A stretch of DNA of 64,000 nucleotides from an uncultured Spirochaetales bacterium (GTDB lineage: Bacteria > Spirochaetota > Spirochaetia > Sphaerochaetales > Sphaerochaetaceae), in the NCBI GenBank assembly GCA_944388965.1, contig CALXKL010000001.1:62001-126000 (forward strand). The letters are read 5' to 3'. Position 1 is the stretch's first letter; each line of letters starts with the position of its first letter. Position numbers and translations under genes: made by a program. Below, piece after piece: positions 1-9,072 of the stretch. The notes under the pieces are model-generated. The model was not told the origin of the DNA. It saw only the letters and a list, made by a program, of their open reading frames with translations, and ran no database searches.

Positions 1-817
1 GGATGTTCTCCTCGTTGACGATGATCGATATCGTGAGCACTCCCTTGTATGACAGGCTCTCGACCTTCATCGCGTAGATCGTGGGCTCGATCACCATCTC
101 GCGTGTGGCCTCTATTATCTCGTCGGACAACGTGATGGGGCACACCGACCCCATTCCTCCGGTGGGGATGCCGTCCTCTTCGCTGGTGTACATGTAATCG
201 GATGTCAGAGGCAGGGCGAAGTAGCCGTTGTTGTCGAGAAGTATCGTCGCCGTTAGATGCAGGCCCTTGATGTGCTCCTCCAGGAGGACGGGGCCGCGCT
301 CGAACAGCTTGTCGGCGAAGGCCAGGAGCGCTTCGCTGTCGCATGAGTCGAGCATGATCCTGCTCGGGGCGAGGGTGTTGGACTTGAGCACGAAATGCTC
401 TCCCGTGTGGCGGGAGAGGAACTTCTCCAGCGCCTGCCTGTTCTCGAACAGGTTGCGTCTGGGTGTGGGGATGTTGTGCCTGTCGGTGAATGCACGGGCG
501 AAGTTCCTGTCAGCCTCGAGCTTCAGGGCTCTCTTCGGAGCTCCGAACGTGGCGATGCCCCTTTCGTTGAGGTAGTCTATCACGCCGGTGAAGAGCGGAG
601 CCTCGGTGCCTATGAAGACGAAGTCGATCGCGTTCTCGAGGCAGGCCTCATACACCTCGACTGGATCAGCGGGGTCGATCGAGCCCAGATTCGTCGCGAA
701 CCGTCCAGTCGCGACATTGCCGGGGGCTATGAAGAGATCGCCCAGGAAATTGCTCTGGTTGAACCACCATGCAATCGCATGGTCCTTAGCTCCGGAACCG
801 AGAATCAGCACCCGCAT
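1..817 (-). CDS. purD: Phosphoribosylamine--glycine ligase (partial, C-terminus outside window)
   Basis: Purine biosynthesis: ATP-dependent joining of phosphoribosylamine and glycine. The frame reads from the ATG at 817 to the window edge without a stop, 272 codons. The N-terminus MRVLILGSGAKDHAIAW matches the PurD N-domain signature (GSGGREHAIAW type), and an ATP-grasp stretch around FVLKSNTLAPSR and the GIPTGGMGSVCP segment follow. GAGGAGGAAA lies just upstream of the ATG as Shine-Dalgarno. The C-terminal domain is missing only because the window ends. Family assignment is firm from the motif order; the stop codon cannot be seen. Confidence 0.9.
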   Translation of the reverse strand, partial: MRVLILGSGAKDHAIAWWFNQSNFLGDLFIAPGNVATGRFATNLGSIDPADPVEVYEACLENAIDFVFIGTEAPLFTGVIDYLNERGIATFGAPKRALKLEADRNFARAFTDRHNIPTPRRNLFENRQALEKFLSRHTGEHFVLKSNTLAPSRIMLDSCDSEALLAFADKLFERGPVLLEEHIKGLHLTATILLDNNGYFALPLTSDYMYTSEEDGIPTGGMGSVCPITLSDEIIEATREMVIEPTIYAMKVESLSYKGVLTISIIVNEENI

Positions 818-885
818 GGATTTCCTCCTCGTGTCATGATAGGCGTCCTTGAAGACCCTTGTATCACATTCTAAGACCGGAGAGG

Positions 886-1884
886 TCAAAACTCAAATGT
901 ATTTTCGACTTGTGGCACCGCCCCTTCGTCGTCCAGCATGTCCAGGGCCCTTTCGTAGTCCTCCCGCGATCTGGCGACATTGATCATGGCCTTCGCCTGG
1001 CCGGCTCCTCTCAGCCCCTTGACGTAATGGACGGCATGCTTCCTCATGTCGCGCATGGCCACGTCATCGCCGAAGGCCTGCACCATATAGTCGAGGTGCC
1101 TGAGCATGGTGGTCTTCCTCTCCTTTAGAGACACCTGCCAGCCCCGTCCTTCCTGGAGCCTTGCCGCCTGGGTGAATATGAACGGGTTGCCCATCGCCCC
1201 GCGGGCGATCATCACGCCGTCGCATCCTGTCCTGTCCATCACGTCGACGGCATCCTGTGCACTGAAGATGTCGCCGGATGCGAATATCTTCACGTCCGTA
1301 CCCCTCATGTGCTCCTTCAGCCTGGCTATGTGGCTCCAGTCCGCCTTTCCGCTGTAGCCCTGGCTCCTGGTGCGGGCATGCAGCGTCAGCATCCATGCGC
1401 CGGCATCGGCAGCGGCTGATGCCACCTCCATGTAGTTGAGCGAGGACGAGTCCCATCCGAGACGGAACTTGACGCTGACGGGGCAGGGGGTGTTGCGTAC
1501 GAGATGGTCGACTATCCTGTGGATTTCGTCCGGTCTCCTCATAAGGGCGCTTCCGGCCCCGGTCTTCACCACTTTCGCCACAGGGCAGCCGCAGTTTATG
1601 TCTATCATGTCCGGCGCATATTCCATCAGTCTGTCCACACAGCGCATGAACGGATCCAGCGACGGGCCGAACAGCTGGGCGACTAGGGGCTTCTCCTCGT
1701 CGTATCGTGCGAGGAGGGCCTCCGTGTTCCGGCTGTCGCGTGCAAGGCCCTCCGCGCTGATCATCTCGGTGATTGCGCCGCCGGAGCCCCATTCGTGCGC
1801 GATGTGGCGGAAGGGTGCATCCGTAAAGCCTGCAAGGGGGGCCAGGATGAAAGGCGACGAGAAGAGCGGAGCGTTTGGAATCAT
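886..1884 (-). CDS. dus: tRNA-dihydrouridine synthase
   Basis: FMN-dependent reduction of uridine in the tRNA D-loop. The 332-residue protein starts PLFSSPFILAPLAGFTD (FMN barrel strand 1), carries the catalytic Cys in INCGCP (about residue 100), the VKFRLGW segment with the conserved Lys, LTLHARTRSQGYSG, and the phosphate-binding ASGDIFS and GVMIARGAMGNP. All Dus hallmarks are present. Which Dus subfamily (A, B or C) it belongs to is not decided. The ATG has no Shine-Dalgarno; a -10-like TAGAAG lies 6 bp before it, so the mRNA may be leaderless. It is divergent from the ricT-like gene. Confidence 0.93.
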   Translation of the reverse strand: MIPNAPLFSSPFILAPLAGFTDAPFRHIAHEWGSGGAITEMISAEGLARDSRNTEALLARYDEEKPLVAQLFGPSLDPFMRCVDRLMEYAPDMIDINCGCPVAKVVKTGAGSALMRRPDEIHRIVDHLVRNTPCPVSVKFRLGWDSSSLNYMEVASAAADAGAWMLTLHARTRSQGYSGKADWSHIARLKEHMRGTDVKIFASGDIFSAQDAVDVMDRTGCDGVMIARGAMGNPFIFTQAARLQEGRGWQVSLKERKTTMLRHLDYMVQAFGDDVAMRDMRKHAVHYVKGLRGAGQAKAMINVARSREDYERALDMLDDEGAVPQVENTFEF

Positions 1885-1890
1885 AGGCGC

Positions 1891-1919
1891 CTTCTAGCAG
1901 AAAACGCCTTGTATGTAAA
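1891..1919 (-). promoter_or_regulatory. Promoter of dus, leaderless-type
   Basis: On the minus strand TTTACA (1919-1914), a 17-bp spacer and TAGAAG (1896-1891), then only six bases before the dus ATG. The expected start site would fall on or next to the ATG. Confidence 0.55.
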
Positions 1920-1922
1920 GCC

Positions 1923-1951
1923 TTGCAAGCAAGATGCGCTTGTGCTAAGGT
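1923..1951 (+). promoter_or_regulatory. Promoter of ricT-like gene, leaderless-type
   Basis: TTGCAA (1923-1928), 17-bp spacer, TAAGGT (1946-1951), then eight bases to the ATG at 1960. It overlaps the divergent dus promoter. No Shine-Dalgarno lies between the -10 box and the ATG. Confidence 0.5.
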
Positions 1952-1959
1952 TTTCGCAC

Positions 1960-3006
1960 ATGGGCAAGAAGAAAGAGTACAGAGGGGATGAATACGCGTA
2001 CGTATATGTCGTGAAGAACCCTTCTTACAACGATATATCGCTGGTGGCATGGGACAGTGTGCTGTATGCCGGCACACCTGTCGTCTACGACACCAGATTC
2101 GGCCTCGACCTGGGCTTCATCGTGGCGCCGGCTCCACAGCCGGACGACCGCTACCAGGGCGGGGATGCCGAGGTGCGCGGCGCCTGTCTTCATTTCGGCG
2201 ACATGGACGAGGAAGAGGAGCAGGGCGTCGAGGACGACCCGTCGAAGCCCGAAGTGCACCAGTGCGAATACTGCATGGGCTGCCAGATCTCCAGGGAGCC
2301 GCGCAAGATCCGCGTCACCGGGAACGTGACCTGGCTCGACCATCTCGCCACCCCGTCGGAGATGGCCCGCTACAGCGAGAACAGCGCCAAGGAGGAGAGC
2401 GCCCTGGTCGTGTGCAGGGAGAAGATAGCCAAGCACAGGCTTAACATGAAGCTCATCACCACCCATTTCCTTCTGGGCGAGAGCAAGGTCGTCTTCTTCT
2501 TCACCGCCGACGAGCGTGTCGACTTCCGCGACCTGGTGAAGGACCTCGTGTCGGTCTTCAAGATGCGCATCGAGCTGCGTCAGGTGGGTGTCAGGGACGA
2601 GAGCCGGCTGATCGGCGGCCTGTCGGTCTGCGGTCGCGACTACTGCTGCCATTCCATCACGGACAAGATGCAGCCGGTGTCCATCAAGATGGCCAAGGAG
2701 CAGAACCTGTCCCTCAACTCGATGAAGATATCGGGGCCGTGCGGAAGGCTGCTGTGCTGCCTGTCATATGAATACGACTACTATGTGGAGGAGAAGTCCC
2801 GCATGCCCAGCGAAGGCTCGCGCATAAGGATCGACCATGAGCTGTGGAAGGTCAGCGAGGTCAACATCCTCTCCAGACAGGTCGTCCTGACCGCCAGCGA
2901 GAACCGCACCCTGTATGTCCCGTTCGACGAGTTCTACCTCGATCCGGATGAGGGGCACTGGTGCATCGACGAGGACTATCTGGAGGAGCTTTTCAGTTCG
3001 GAATGA
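1960..3006 (+). CDS. PSP1 domain protein, RicT/YaaT-like
   Basis: 348 residues from the ATG at 1960; the frame is open further upstream but a promoter-like -10 box at 1946-1951 argues for this start. The PSP1 C-terminal domain is recognised by CGRDYCCHS (about residues 224-232) followed by the GPCGRLLCCLSYE block, both typical of YaaT/RicT. An extra CEYCMGCQ cluster (C102, C105, C108) is visible. In Bacillus subtilis RicT works with RicA and RicF in an Fe-S complex that affects RNA processing; no ricA or ricF is visible here, so the role is inferred by family only. Confidence 0.85.
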   Translation: MGKKKEYRGDEYAYVYVVKNPSYNDISLVAWDSVLYAGTPVVYDTRFGLDLGFIVAPAPQPDDRYQGGDAEVRGACLHFGDMDEEEEQGVEDDPSKPEVHQCEYCMGCQISREPRKIRVTGNVTWLDHLATPSEMARYSENSAKEESALVVCREKIAKHRLNMKLITTHFLLGESKVVFFFTADERVDFRDLVKDLVSVFKMRIELRQVGVRDESRLIGGLSVCGRDYCCHSITDKMQPVSIKMAKEQNLSLNSMKISGPCGRLLCCLSYEYDYYVEEKSRMPSEGSRIRIDHELWKVSEVNILSRQVVLTASENRTLYVPFDEFYLDPDEGHWCIDEDYLEELFSSE

Positions 3007-3034
3007 AGCCTCTTGAGATTCGTAAGTCCCTGTA

Positions 3035-3063
3035 TTGACCGAACTTATGCTTTATGGTAGTTT
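3035..3063 (+). promoter_or_regulatory. Candidate promoter of rpsT
   Basis: TTGACC (3035-3040), 17-bp spacer, TAGTTT (3058-3063). This would give a leader of about 70 nt before the S20 start. Confidence 0.45.
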
Positions 3064-3072
3064 AGGTAGTCG

Positions 3073-3088
3073 CCGGTCTGGGGACCGG
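3073..3088 (+). promoter_or_regulatory. Hairpin in the rpsT leader
   Basis: CCGGTC (3073-3078) and GACCGG (3083-3088) form a perfect 6-bp stem with a four-base loop, in the probable 5' UTR of rpsT. S20 represses its own translation in E. coli, so a structured leader could be regulatory, but this is inference. Confidence 0.4.
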
Positions 3089-3138
3089 TTGAAATCAACC
3101 CTTATCGCAATTGTAGATAGTATAGACGGAGGAATAGC

Positions 3139-3399
3139 GTGTCTAACAAGTCAGCTGAGAAAAGAGAGCGCCAGAACGCAAAGCGCAGAATGCACAACCG
3201 CATGGCAAAGAGCACTGTGCGCACGGCGATCAAGAAGTTCAATGCAGCGGTCGCTGCCGGTGACAAGGCCAAGGCCCAGGAGGCCATGGCACTCGGTTTC
3301 AAGCTTCTCGATACGGCCGCAGGAAACGGCGTTCTTCACAGGAACACCGCAAGCAGGAAGAAGTCCCGCATGTACAAGGCGTTCGCCAAGCTTGCCTGA
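3139..3399 (+). CDS. rpsT: 30S ribosomal protein S20
   Basis: 86 residues, the usual S20 length, very basic, with the family N-terminus SNKSAEKRERQNAKRRMHN and the C-terminal GVLHRNTASRKKSRM segment. It binds 16S rRNA in the small subunit. The start codon is GTG at 3139 behind a strong GGAGGAA (3128-3134); a weak start codon fits the known translational control of S20 elsewhere. HU follows 25 bp downstream and is probably co-transcribed. Confidence 0.97.
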   Translation: MSNKSAEKRERQNAKRRMHNRMAKSTVRTAIKKFNAAVAAGDKAKAQEAMALGFKLLDTAAGNGVLHRNTASRKKSRMYKAFAKLA

Positions 3400-3424
3400 G
3401 TCTGTCGATTAACTGGAGCACGAT

Positions 3425-3739
3425 ATGGAAGAAAAACTTACAAAGGCACTGGTGATAGAGAGCCTTCACAACAAGCTCGGTTTCTCCCGTAACGATATCC
3501 ACGAGATCATCGACGAGCTCCTTGACGAGATCAAGGATGCGCTCAAGGCGGACAGGAGTGTAGAGCTCAGAGGCTTCGGAACGTTCGAGGTCAAGACGAG
3601 GAAGGGACGCGAGAGCGCCCGCAATCCCAAGACCGGTGTGGTCTGCCCTGTCGCGACGCACGGCGTGGCCGTGTTCCGCCCGGGCAAGGAGCTGAAGGAC
3701 GCCGTCTGGGGCATCAAGACCGCCGATTCGCTCAAGTGA
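3425..3739 (+). CDS. HU/IHF family DNA-binding protein
   Basis: 104 residues with the HU/IHF fold order: N-terminal helices (TKALVIESLHNKLGFSRNDIHEIIDELL), the strand VELRGFGTFEVKTRKGR, the beta-arm tip RNPKTG, and the strand AVFRPGKELKDAV. The C-terminal tail is about ten residues longer than a typical HU. It is a nucleoid or architectural protein; HU and IHF cannot be separated here. Its stop overlaps the lnt start (GTGA). Confidence 0.9.
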   Translation: MEEKLTKALVIESLHNKLGFSRNDIHEIIDELLDEIKDALKADRSVELRGFGTFEVKTRKGRESARNPKTGVVCPVATHGVAVFRPGKELKDAVWGIKTADSLK

Positions 3740-5439
3740 AGTGCATGGAACGTTCTCGGACTCGATTTAGAGACTGGTATGACAGAAGGGGCCTCAGGAC
3801 ATATTGTTCTGAGGTCCTTGCCTTGATTGCGGCCGCGTTCATCCTTTCCCTGGCCTTCCCGGGCTTCGTCACGCCCACGGGCTGGGGCTGGATCGCCTTC
3901 TTCGCCCTCATACCGGTGTTCGCCGTCATAAGGAACACCAGCTGGAAGGCCGTGTGGGCCTATGGCTTCCTGTTCGGGGTGGCCTTCTACTGCTTCTTCA
4001 ACTACTGGCTGCCCGGCTTCCACCCTGGAGCGATATACATAGTCACCATAATCAAGGGCGGGGAGATGGTGTTGCTGTTCCTGGCCCTCAAGCTGGCCGC
4101 TAGCGCCTTCGGCCGGCATGCCTATGTCGTCCAGGCCCTGATCTGGGCCGCCTATGCCTATCTTGCCCAGAGCTGGTTCGCCGGCTATCCCTACGGCACC
4201 ATATGCTATGCGCTGTACGACTATCTTCCCCTGATACAGATCGCCGACATCACCGGAATCTGGGGCATCATCATAATGATGGTCCTGCCCCAGGCCTGGG
4301 CGGGATGGTATGTCGCCGGTCTCCTGAGAGGGGAGGATGCGGACTTCCTGCACTATCTCAGGAGGTCGGTGGTGTTCGTGGCCGTCTACGTCCTCCTCTT
4401 CGCACTCTGGCTCGGCTATGGCTTGTGGCAGCTTTCCGTCCAGAGCGACAGGCAGCCGGACAGGATCTGGCGTGTCGCGACTGTTCAGCACAACCACGAC
4501 TCCTGGGAGGGCGGCTACCAGACGTACCTGAAGAACTTCAACAACCTGCGCCGTCTGTCGCTCGAGGCGCTCAGGGAGGACCCCGACATCGTCGTATGGT
4601 CGGAGACCGCCTTCGTGCCATCGGTCGACTGGCATATGAACTACTCGTATGAAGGCGTCGGCAACACGATCGGCAACGAGGAGACGGCAGAGCTGGTCAG
4701 GCGCTTCGTCGCCTTCGCCGAGGAGCTGGGCAGACCGCTTGTGACCGGAAACCCGCGTGGGGTGCTTGCAGACGAGTCGAAGCCTCCAATAGACCCGGTC
4801 ACAGGGGAGCTCAACAGAATCGACTACAACACCGTGATCCTCTTCGACGACGGTACGATCAAGGAGAGCTACGCCAAGCAGCATCTCGTACCCTTCACCG
4901 AGCACTTCCCGTATCAGAAGCAGCTGCCCTGGCTGTATGACATACTCGTCTCCCTTGACTACAACTGGTGGCTGCAGGGCGATGAGCCTGTCGTCTTCGA
5001 ATCCGGCGGTGTGCACTTCTCGACCCCGATCTGCTACGAGGACACGTTCGGCGACATCAACGCCGAGTTCGTGCACGAGGGTGCCGACGTCATCGTCAAC
5101 ATGACCAACGACAGGTGGTCCGGCTGTGCCGAGGCCGCGTTCCAGCATGCCTGCATCGCCGCCTTCCGCTCGGTCGAGACGCGCAAGACCATGGTCCGTA
5201 GCACGAACAGCGGCTATACGTGCATGATCCTTCCCACGGGCGAGATCGTCGATCCGGTCGACCAGTTCCGAATGACATGGCACATCTACGACGTGCCGGT
5301 GTACGAGACGCATGACGGGTCGCACTTCACGTTCTATGTGGAACATACCGACCTGTTCGCGCATGTCTCCATCGCGCTGTCGGCTCTTGCCCTGGCAGCG
5401 GGTCTGGCGATCGTCATCATCAGGAAGGTCAGGCGATGA
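3736..5439 (+). CDS. lnt: Apolipoprotein N-acyltransferase
   Basis: Inner-membrane enzyme adding the third acyl chain to lipoproteins. 567 residues from a GTG at 3736 that overlaps the HU stop; an ATG three codons later (3745) is the alternative. About 200 residues of hydrophobic segments precede a nitrilase domain with the catalytic triad visible: Glu290 (VVWSETAF), Lys381 (YAKQHLVPF) and Cys433 (PICYEDTFGD). MTNDRWSG and the RSTNSG block follow, then a final C-terminal membrane helix. Translationally coupled to HU upstream and cinA downstream (ATGA). Confidence 0.94.
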   Translation: MKCMERSRTRFRDWYDRRGLRTYCSEVLALIAAAFILSLAFPGFVTPTGWGWIAFFALIPVFAVIRNTSWKAVWAYGFLFGVAFYCFFNYWLPGFHPGAIYIVTIIKGGEMVLLFLALKLAASAFGRHAYVVQALIWAAYAYLAQSWFAGYPYGTICYALYDYLPLIQIADITGIWGIIIMMVLPQAWAGWYVAGLLRGEDADFLHYLRRSVVFVAVYVLLFALWLGYGLWQLSVQSDRQPDRIWRVATVQHNHDSWEGGYQTYLKNFNNLRRLSLEALREDPDIVVWSETAFVPSVDWHMNYSYEGVGNTIGNEETAELVRRFVAFAEELGRPLVTGNPRGVLADESKPPIDPVTGELNRIDYNTVILFDDGTIKESYAKQHLVPFTEHFPYQKQLPWLYDILVSLDYNWWLQGDEPVVFESGGVHFSTPICYEDTFGDINAEFVHEGADVIVNMTNDRWSGCAEAAFQHACIAAFRSVETRKTMVRSTNSGYTCMILPTGEIVDPVDQFRMTWHIYDVPVYETHDGSHFTFYVEHTDLFAHVSIALSALALAAGLAIVIIRKVRR

Positions 5440-6683
5440 TAGGATCCGCTGCACTGATCGTCATAGGAAGCGAGCTGACGCGTGGAATCATCCAGGACCG
5501 CCATGGACAGCTCGTCTCCCGTGCCATGAGCGGGCTTGGCATACACATGTCGCAGATCGTCGAGGTGCCCGATGACGGATCGATCGCATCCATACTCTCC
5601 GCGATAGTCCGCAAGAACGATCTGGTGGTCATCACCGGTGGGCTGGGGCCTACCAGCGACGACATGACCAGACAGTGCATCGCCGCTGTCGCATCGTCTC
5701 CTCTGGAGCGCAACGAAGAGAGCTGGAACGCCCTTCATGAGCGCATCGGCGAGAAGATCCACGGGGCGAACGAGAAGCAGACCATGATCCCCCGCTCCTT
5801 CTGCCGCATCGCGAATGCCAACGGCACGGCCGACGGCTTCTACGGCTACACCCCATCCGGCTGTCTCATCGTCGCCCTGCCCGGGCCTCCCAGGGAGATG
5901 CAGCCGATGTTCGAATCCGTCGTGGTCCCGCTCGTCTCGCGCCTTTCCGGACACGGCGAGGTCGCCAGAAGGGAGTACACGTCGTTCATCACCGCCGAGG
6001 CGAAGCTCGAGGAGCTCACACAGCAGGTGGCCCCGGACCTGACCTGGGCGACCAGGTTCCAGGACTACTGCATCTCCCTCTATCTGTCAGGTGGAGACGA
6101 AAAGGAGAAGGACAGGGCCGTTTCCGAGCTGAGAAGGGCCTGTGGAAGCCATCTCATTGCGGATGGAGACACCAGCGCTCTGGACATCCTGCTGGAGAGT
6201 GTGCGAGGACATGGCCTTACGCTGTCGTGTGCCGAGAGCTGCACGGGAGGGCTTGCATCCGGCATGCTCACGTCGCCTGCAGGCGCATCGGAGTACTTCC
6301 TCGGATCCGTGGTCAGCTATTCGAACGGAGTCAAGCAGTCCGTCCTCGGCGTGGACTCGTCGATCATAGCCGAGCACGGAGCCGTAAGCAGACAGTGTGC
6401 GCAGGCGATGGCCGATGGCGTCATGGCCCTCACGGGATCGCAGTGTGCATTCTCGATCACCGGCGTGGCGGGTCCGGGCGAGAGCGAGAGGAAGAAGGTC
6501 GGCACCGTATGCTTCGCCTTCGCGATGAAGGGCCGCAGGACACGAAGTCTCGTCCTGCATTTCTCCTCGTGGGGCAGGGAGAGCGTCAGACGCAAGAGCG
6601 TGACGAGCGCCATGCTGCTCATGGCCTCGTTCATCGAAGGCGAGGATGTGGAGCAGGTCGCCTCCACCTGGGCCTTCATCTGA
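5436..6683 (+). CDS. cinA: CinA-like protein (MoCF domain plus nicotinamide-nucleotide amidase domain)
   Basis: 415 residues. The N-terminal MoCF-like domain has VIGSELTRGIIQDRH and VVITGGLGPTSDDMTR; the C-terminal CinA amidohydrolase domain has LSCAESCTGGLASGML, the GSVVSYSNGVKQSVLGV segment and ITGVAGPG. The C-terminal domain deamidates NMN in pyridine nucleotide recycling in characterised members; the N-terminal domain can be an ADP-ribose pyrophosphatase. The start ATG overlaps the lnt stop. Full length and motifs are intact. Confidence 0.92.
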   Translation: MIGSAALIVIGSELTRGIIQDRHGQLVSRAMSGLGIHMSQIVEVPDDGSIASILSAIVRKNDLVVITGGLGPTSDDMTRQCIAAVASSPLERNEESWNALHERIGEKIHGANEKQTMIPRSFCRIANANGTADGFYGYTPSGCLIVALPGPPREMQPMFESVVVPLVSRLSGHGEVARREYTSFITAEAKLEELTQQVAPDLTWATRFQDYCISLYLSGGDEKEKDRAVSELRRACGSHLIADGDTSALDILLESVRGHGLTLSCAESCTGGLASGMLTSPAGASEYFLGSVVSYSNGVKQSVLGVDSSIIAEHGAVSRQCAQAMADGVMALTGSQCAFSITGVAGPGESERKKVGTVCFAFAMKGRRTRSLVLHFSSWGRESVRRKSVTSAMLLMASFIEGEDVEQVASTWAFI

Positions 6684-6686
6684 ATC

Positions 6687-6715
6687 TTGCAAAAAACGTG
6701 CAAACAGGTTATTTT
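6687..6715 (+). promoter_or_regulatory. Candidate promoter of rho
   Basis: TTGCAA (6687-6692), 17-bp spacer, TATTTT (6710-6715), just after the cinA stop. It would give a leader of about 136 nt before the rho ATG at 6858. Confidence 0.45.
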
Positions 6716-6724
6716 CTAGCCATG

Positions 6725-6743
6725 GGACGTCACCTCGACGTCC
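6725..6743 (+). promoter_or_regulatory. Hairpin at the 5' end of the rho leader
   Basis: GGACGTC (6725-6731) and GACGTCC (6737-6743) form a perfect 7-bp stem with a 5-base loop, starting about three bases after the predicted start site. Rho commonly attenuates its own leader, so a structured leader is plausible here; the function is inferred. Confidence 0.4.
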
Positions 6744-6857
6744 TGTGTATGAAACCATCCAGACATCTTTATGCACAGATGGGATCCTTGTGAAAGGGAT
6801 TCGTGTGCAGGGAAATAGAAATCGTACATCTGAACGGATTTGGAGTTTAACCGGATA

Positions 6858-8690
6858 ATGGCATCAGAAGAAATGCTCGAGAACGAGGGGCAGACGGAGC
6901 AGCCGGCTCAGGAAGGAGCCAGGAAGGTCCGCCTTGTCCGCAGAAGCAGAAACGTCAAGGTGAAGGTGCGCACGAATGATGCGGCCGAAGCCGGTGAAGA
7001 AGAGGACAAGAGCATCGCCGCTGTACAGAAGCCGCGCAGAGGACGCAGGCCCAAGGCGGCTGTGCAGGAGAGCGCTCCTGTCGAGGAGAGTGCACCCACA
7101 CCCGCCGAGGCGGGGGAGCCGGAAGTCCCCGCCCAGGAGAGTACGCCCGACCAGCCGGTCGGACAGGCCCTGGAGACGGCGGAAGGCGAAGACCGGAGTG
7201 CCGCCACGGCGCAGGAGACAAGGGAGCCGCGCCAGGACAGGAAGGGCAGATACGCATCTTCCTCCGCCGGTGGCGGAAAGTACCAGAAGAGAGGACGCAA
7301 GGGAGGCGAGAAGCAGAGCGAGCCGGCGATCGCCGACGTCAACCTGGACGAGAATCCGGATGCTCCCAGGCTGTTCATCTCGGACCTGACCGTCCTGCCG
7401 CTCGACACTCTCAGGCACATGGCCAGGGAGAAGGGCATGGCGGAGGAGGTGATCCTCGACTGCCGCAAGCAGGACCTGATCCGCGAGATGGCCAAGATGC
7501 ATGCCGCCTCCGGAGGCGCCCTGATGACGGAAGGCGTCCTGGAGGTCATCTCGGACGGCTATGGTCTGATCCGCTACGCCATAAACAGCTACATCGGAGG
7601 AACGGAGGACGTCTACGTCTCCCACAGCATGATCAAGGCCTGCGGCCTGAGGACCGGAGACACCGTGTTCGGACAGGTCAGGAGCCCGCGTGACAACGAG
7701 CGCTTCATCGCGATGACCAGGGTGATCACGGTCAACGGACTGAGCCCGCAGGAGGCGAAGCTCCGTGTCCCGTTCGACTCCCTCACCCCGCTGTTTCCCG
7801 ACGAGAAGCTCCACCTGGAGTATCCCGCCGACCCATCGAAGCCGGAGGACATGGACCTCTCGACAAGGGTCGTGGACCTGTTCTGCCCCATCGGAAAGGG
7901 CCAGCGCTCGCTGATCGTCGCCCCTCCAAGGACGGGCAAGACCGTCCTGATGCAGAAGATCGCCAACGCCATAACGACGAACCACCCCGAGGTCAAGCTG
8001 ATCGTCCTTCTGGTCGACGAGAGGCCCGAGGAGGTCACCGACATGAGGCGAAACGTCAAGGCCGAGGTCGTCGCCAGCACCTTCGACGAGCAGGCGACGA
8101 GGCATGTCCAGGTCGCCGAGATGGTCATAGAGAAGGCCAAGAGGCTGGTGGAGCTCCATCAGGACGTCGTCATCCTCCTGGATTCCATCACCCGCCTTGC
8201 ACGTGCCTACAACCAGACCGTGCCCGCATCCGGAAAGATCCTCTCCGGCGGTGTCGACTCGAATGCGCTGCACAAGCCCAAGAGGTTCTTCGGCGCGGCC
8301 AGGAACATCGAGAACGGCGGGTCGCTTACAATCATCTCCACAGCGCTGATAGAGACGGGAAGCCGCATGGACGAGGTCATCTTCGAGGAGTTCAAGGGAA
8401 CCGGAAACAACGAGATCGTCCTCGACAGGCGCATGGCGGACAGCCGCAAGTTCCCGGCCATCAACATCAAGAAGTCGGGAACGCGTCGTGACGACCTGCT
8501 CCTGACGAAGGACGAGATCGCCAGACTGTGGCTTCTGCGCAACGCCGTGGCCAACATGGACGACAACGACATGTCCGTGTTCTTGATTGACAAGATGAGG
8601 AAAACCCACAATAATAAGGAGTTCCTGAGCTCCATGAGCATGAGTTCGGTCTCGGGCTCCTCGTTCACGGCAGGCTCATCGTTCAAATGA
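6858..8690 (+). CDS. rho: Transcription termination factor Rho
   Basis: Hexameric RNA-dependent ATPase that ends transcription. 610 residues from the ATG at 6858, with TGGAG at 6841-6845 upstream. The core is canonical: the RNA-binding domain around [12 protein letters not shown], Walker A APPRTGKT with Lys361, [13 protein letters not shown], Walker [14 protein letters not shown], and the secondary RNA-binding Q/R loops through [20 protein letters not shown]. About 165 residues of low-complexity acidic and basic sequence (Ala, Pro, Glu, Arg, Lys-rich) precede the Rho N-domain; E. coli Rho has 419 residues. Such insertions are known in some phyla and may add RNA contacts. Confidence 0.96.
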   Translation: MASEEMLENEGQTEQPAQEGARKVRLVRRSRNVKVKVRTNDAAEAGEEEDKSIAAVQKPRRGRRPKAAVQESAPVEESAPTPAEAGEPEVPAQESTPDQPVGQALETAEGEDRSAATAQETREPRQDRKGRYASSSAGGGKYQKRGRKGGEKQSEPAIADVNLDENPDAPRLFISDLTVLPLDTLRHMAREKGMAEEVILDCRKQDLIREMAKMHAASGGALMTEGVLEVISDGYGLIRYAINSYIGGTEDVYVSHSMIKACGLRTGDTVFGQVRSPRDNERFIAMTRVITVNGLSPQEAKLRVPFDSLTPLFPDEKLHLEYPADPSKPEDMDLSTRVVDLFCPIGKGQRSLIVAPPRTGKTVLMQKIANAITTNHPEVKLIVLLVDERPEEVTDMRRNVKAEVVASTFDEQATRHVQVAEMVIEKAKRLVELHQDVVILLDSITRLARAYNQTVPASGKILSGGVDSNALHKPKRFFGAARNIENGGSLTIISTALIETGSRMDEVIFEEFKGTGNNEIVLDRRMADSRKFPAINIKKSGTRRDDLLLTKDEIARLWLLRNAVANMDDNDMSVFLIDKMRKTHNNKEFLSSMSMSSVSGSSFTAGSSFK

Positions 8691-8744
8691 CATCGTTCCA
8701 GCTGTGAAAGCAGCCGGCATAGGATACGCAAGGAGAGAATTGAA

Positions 8745-8948
8745 ATGAAGAAGGACATCCATCCGGACTATCAGCTGCAGGAGATCAGGTGCTCCTGCGG
8801 AAACGTGATCAGGACAAAGAGTACGGCGAAGAACCTCCAGGTCGAAATCTGCTCGGCCTGCCATCCGTTCTTCACCGGAACGCAGAAGCTCGTCGACTCC
8901 ACAGGACGCGTCGAGCGCTTCAACAAGAGATACGGCAAGAAGGACTGA
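8745..8948 (+). CDS. rpmE: 50S ribosomal protein L31, zinc-binding form
   Basis: 67 residues beginning MKKDIHPDY, with CSCG and [10 protein letters not shown] giving the Cys pattern of the zinc-containing (C+) L31 type. It binds the large subunit near the central protuberance. The upstream GGAGAG gives a good ribosome-binding site. It sits 54 bp after rho and ends in a strong terminator. Confidence 0.96.
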   Translation: MKKDIHPDYQLQEIRCSCGNVIRTKSTAKNLQVEICSACHPFFTGTQKLVDSTGRVERFNKRYGKKD

Positions 8949-8963
8949 ACGTCCTGTTTCCAG

Positions 8964-8992
8964 ACAGCGGGGAGTCTCTCTCCGCTGTTTTT
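8964..8992 (+). terminator. Intrinsic terminator after rpmE
   Basis: ACAGCGGGGAG (8964-8974) pairs with CTCTCCGCTGT (8978-8988, with a GU pair), followed by TTTTTG. Stem, loop and U-run are all good. Confidence 0.85.
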
Positions 8993-9018
8993 GTCTTCAT
9001 CTGTCCCTGCACATTTCG

Positions 9019-9046
9019 TTTGCGCATGCCGCTTGAGGCATAGTAT
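9019..9046 (+). promoter_or_regulatory. Candidate promoter of the galK-like to dprA-like operon
   Basis: TTTGCG (9019-9024), 16-bp spacer, TAGTAT (9041-9046), placed between the rpmE terminator and the next gene. The -35 is weak. Confidence 0.35.
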
Positions 9047-9072
9047 CATTGTCTTCGATGAAGGGGAGATGA

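Noticed and set aside
3466-5454. A 662-codon open frame on the minus strand opposite lnt
   Set aside because: It is a shadow of lnt: no ribosome-binding site, low-complexity translation and no domain. High GC content gives long antisense frames throughout this window.
6864-8609. A 581-codon minus-strand frame opposite rho
   Set aside because: Mirror of the rho codon pattern; no recognisable protein features.
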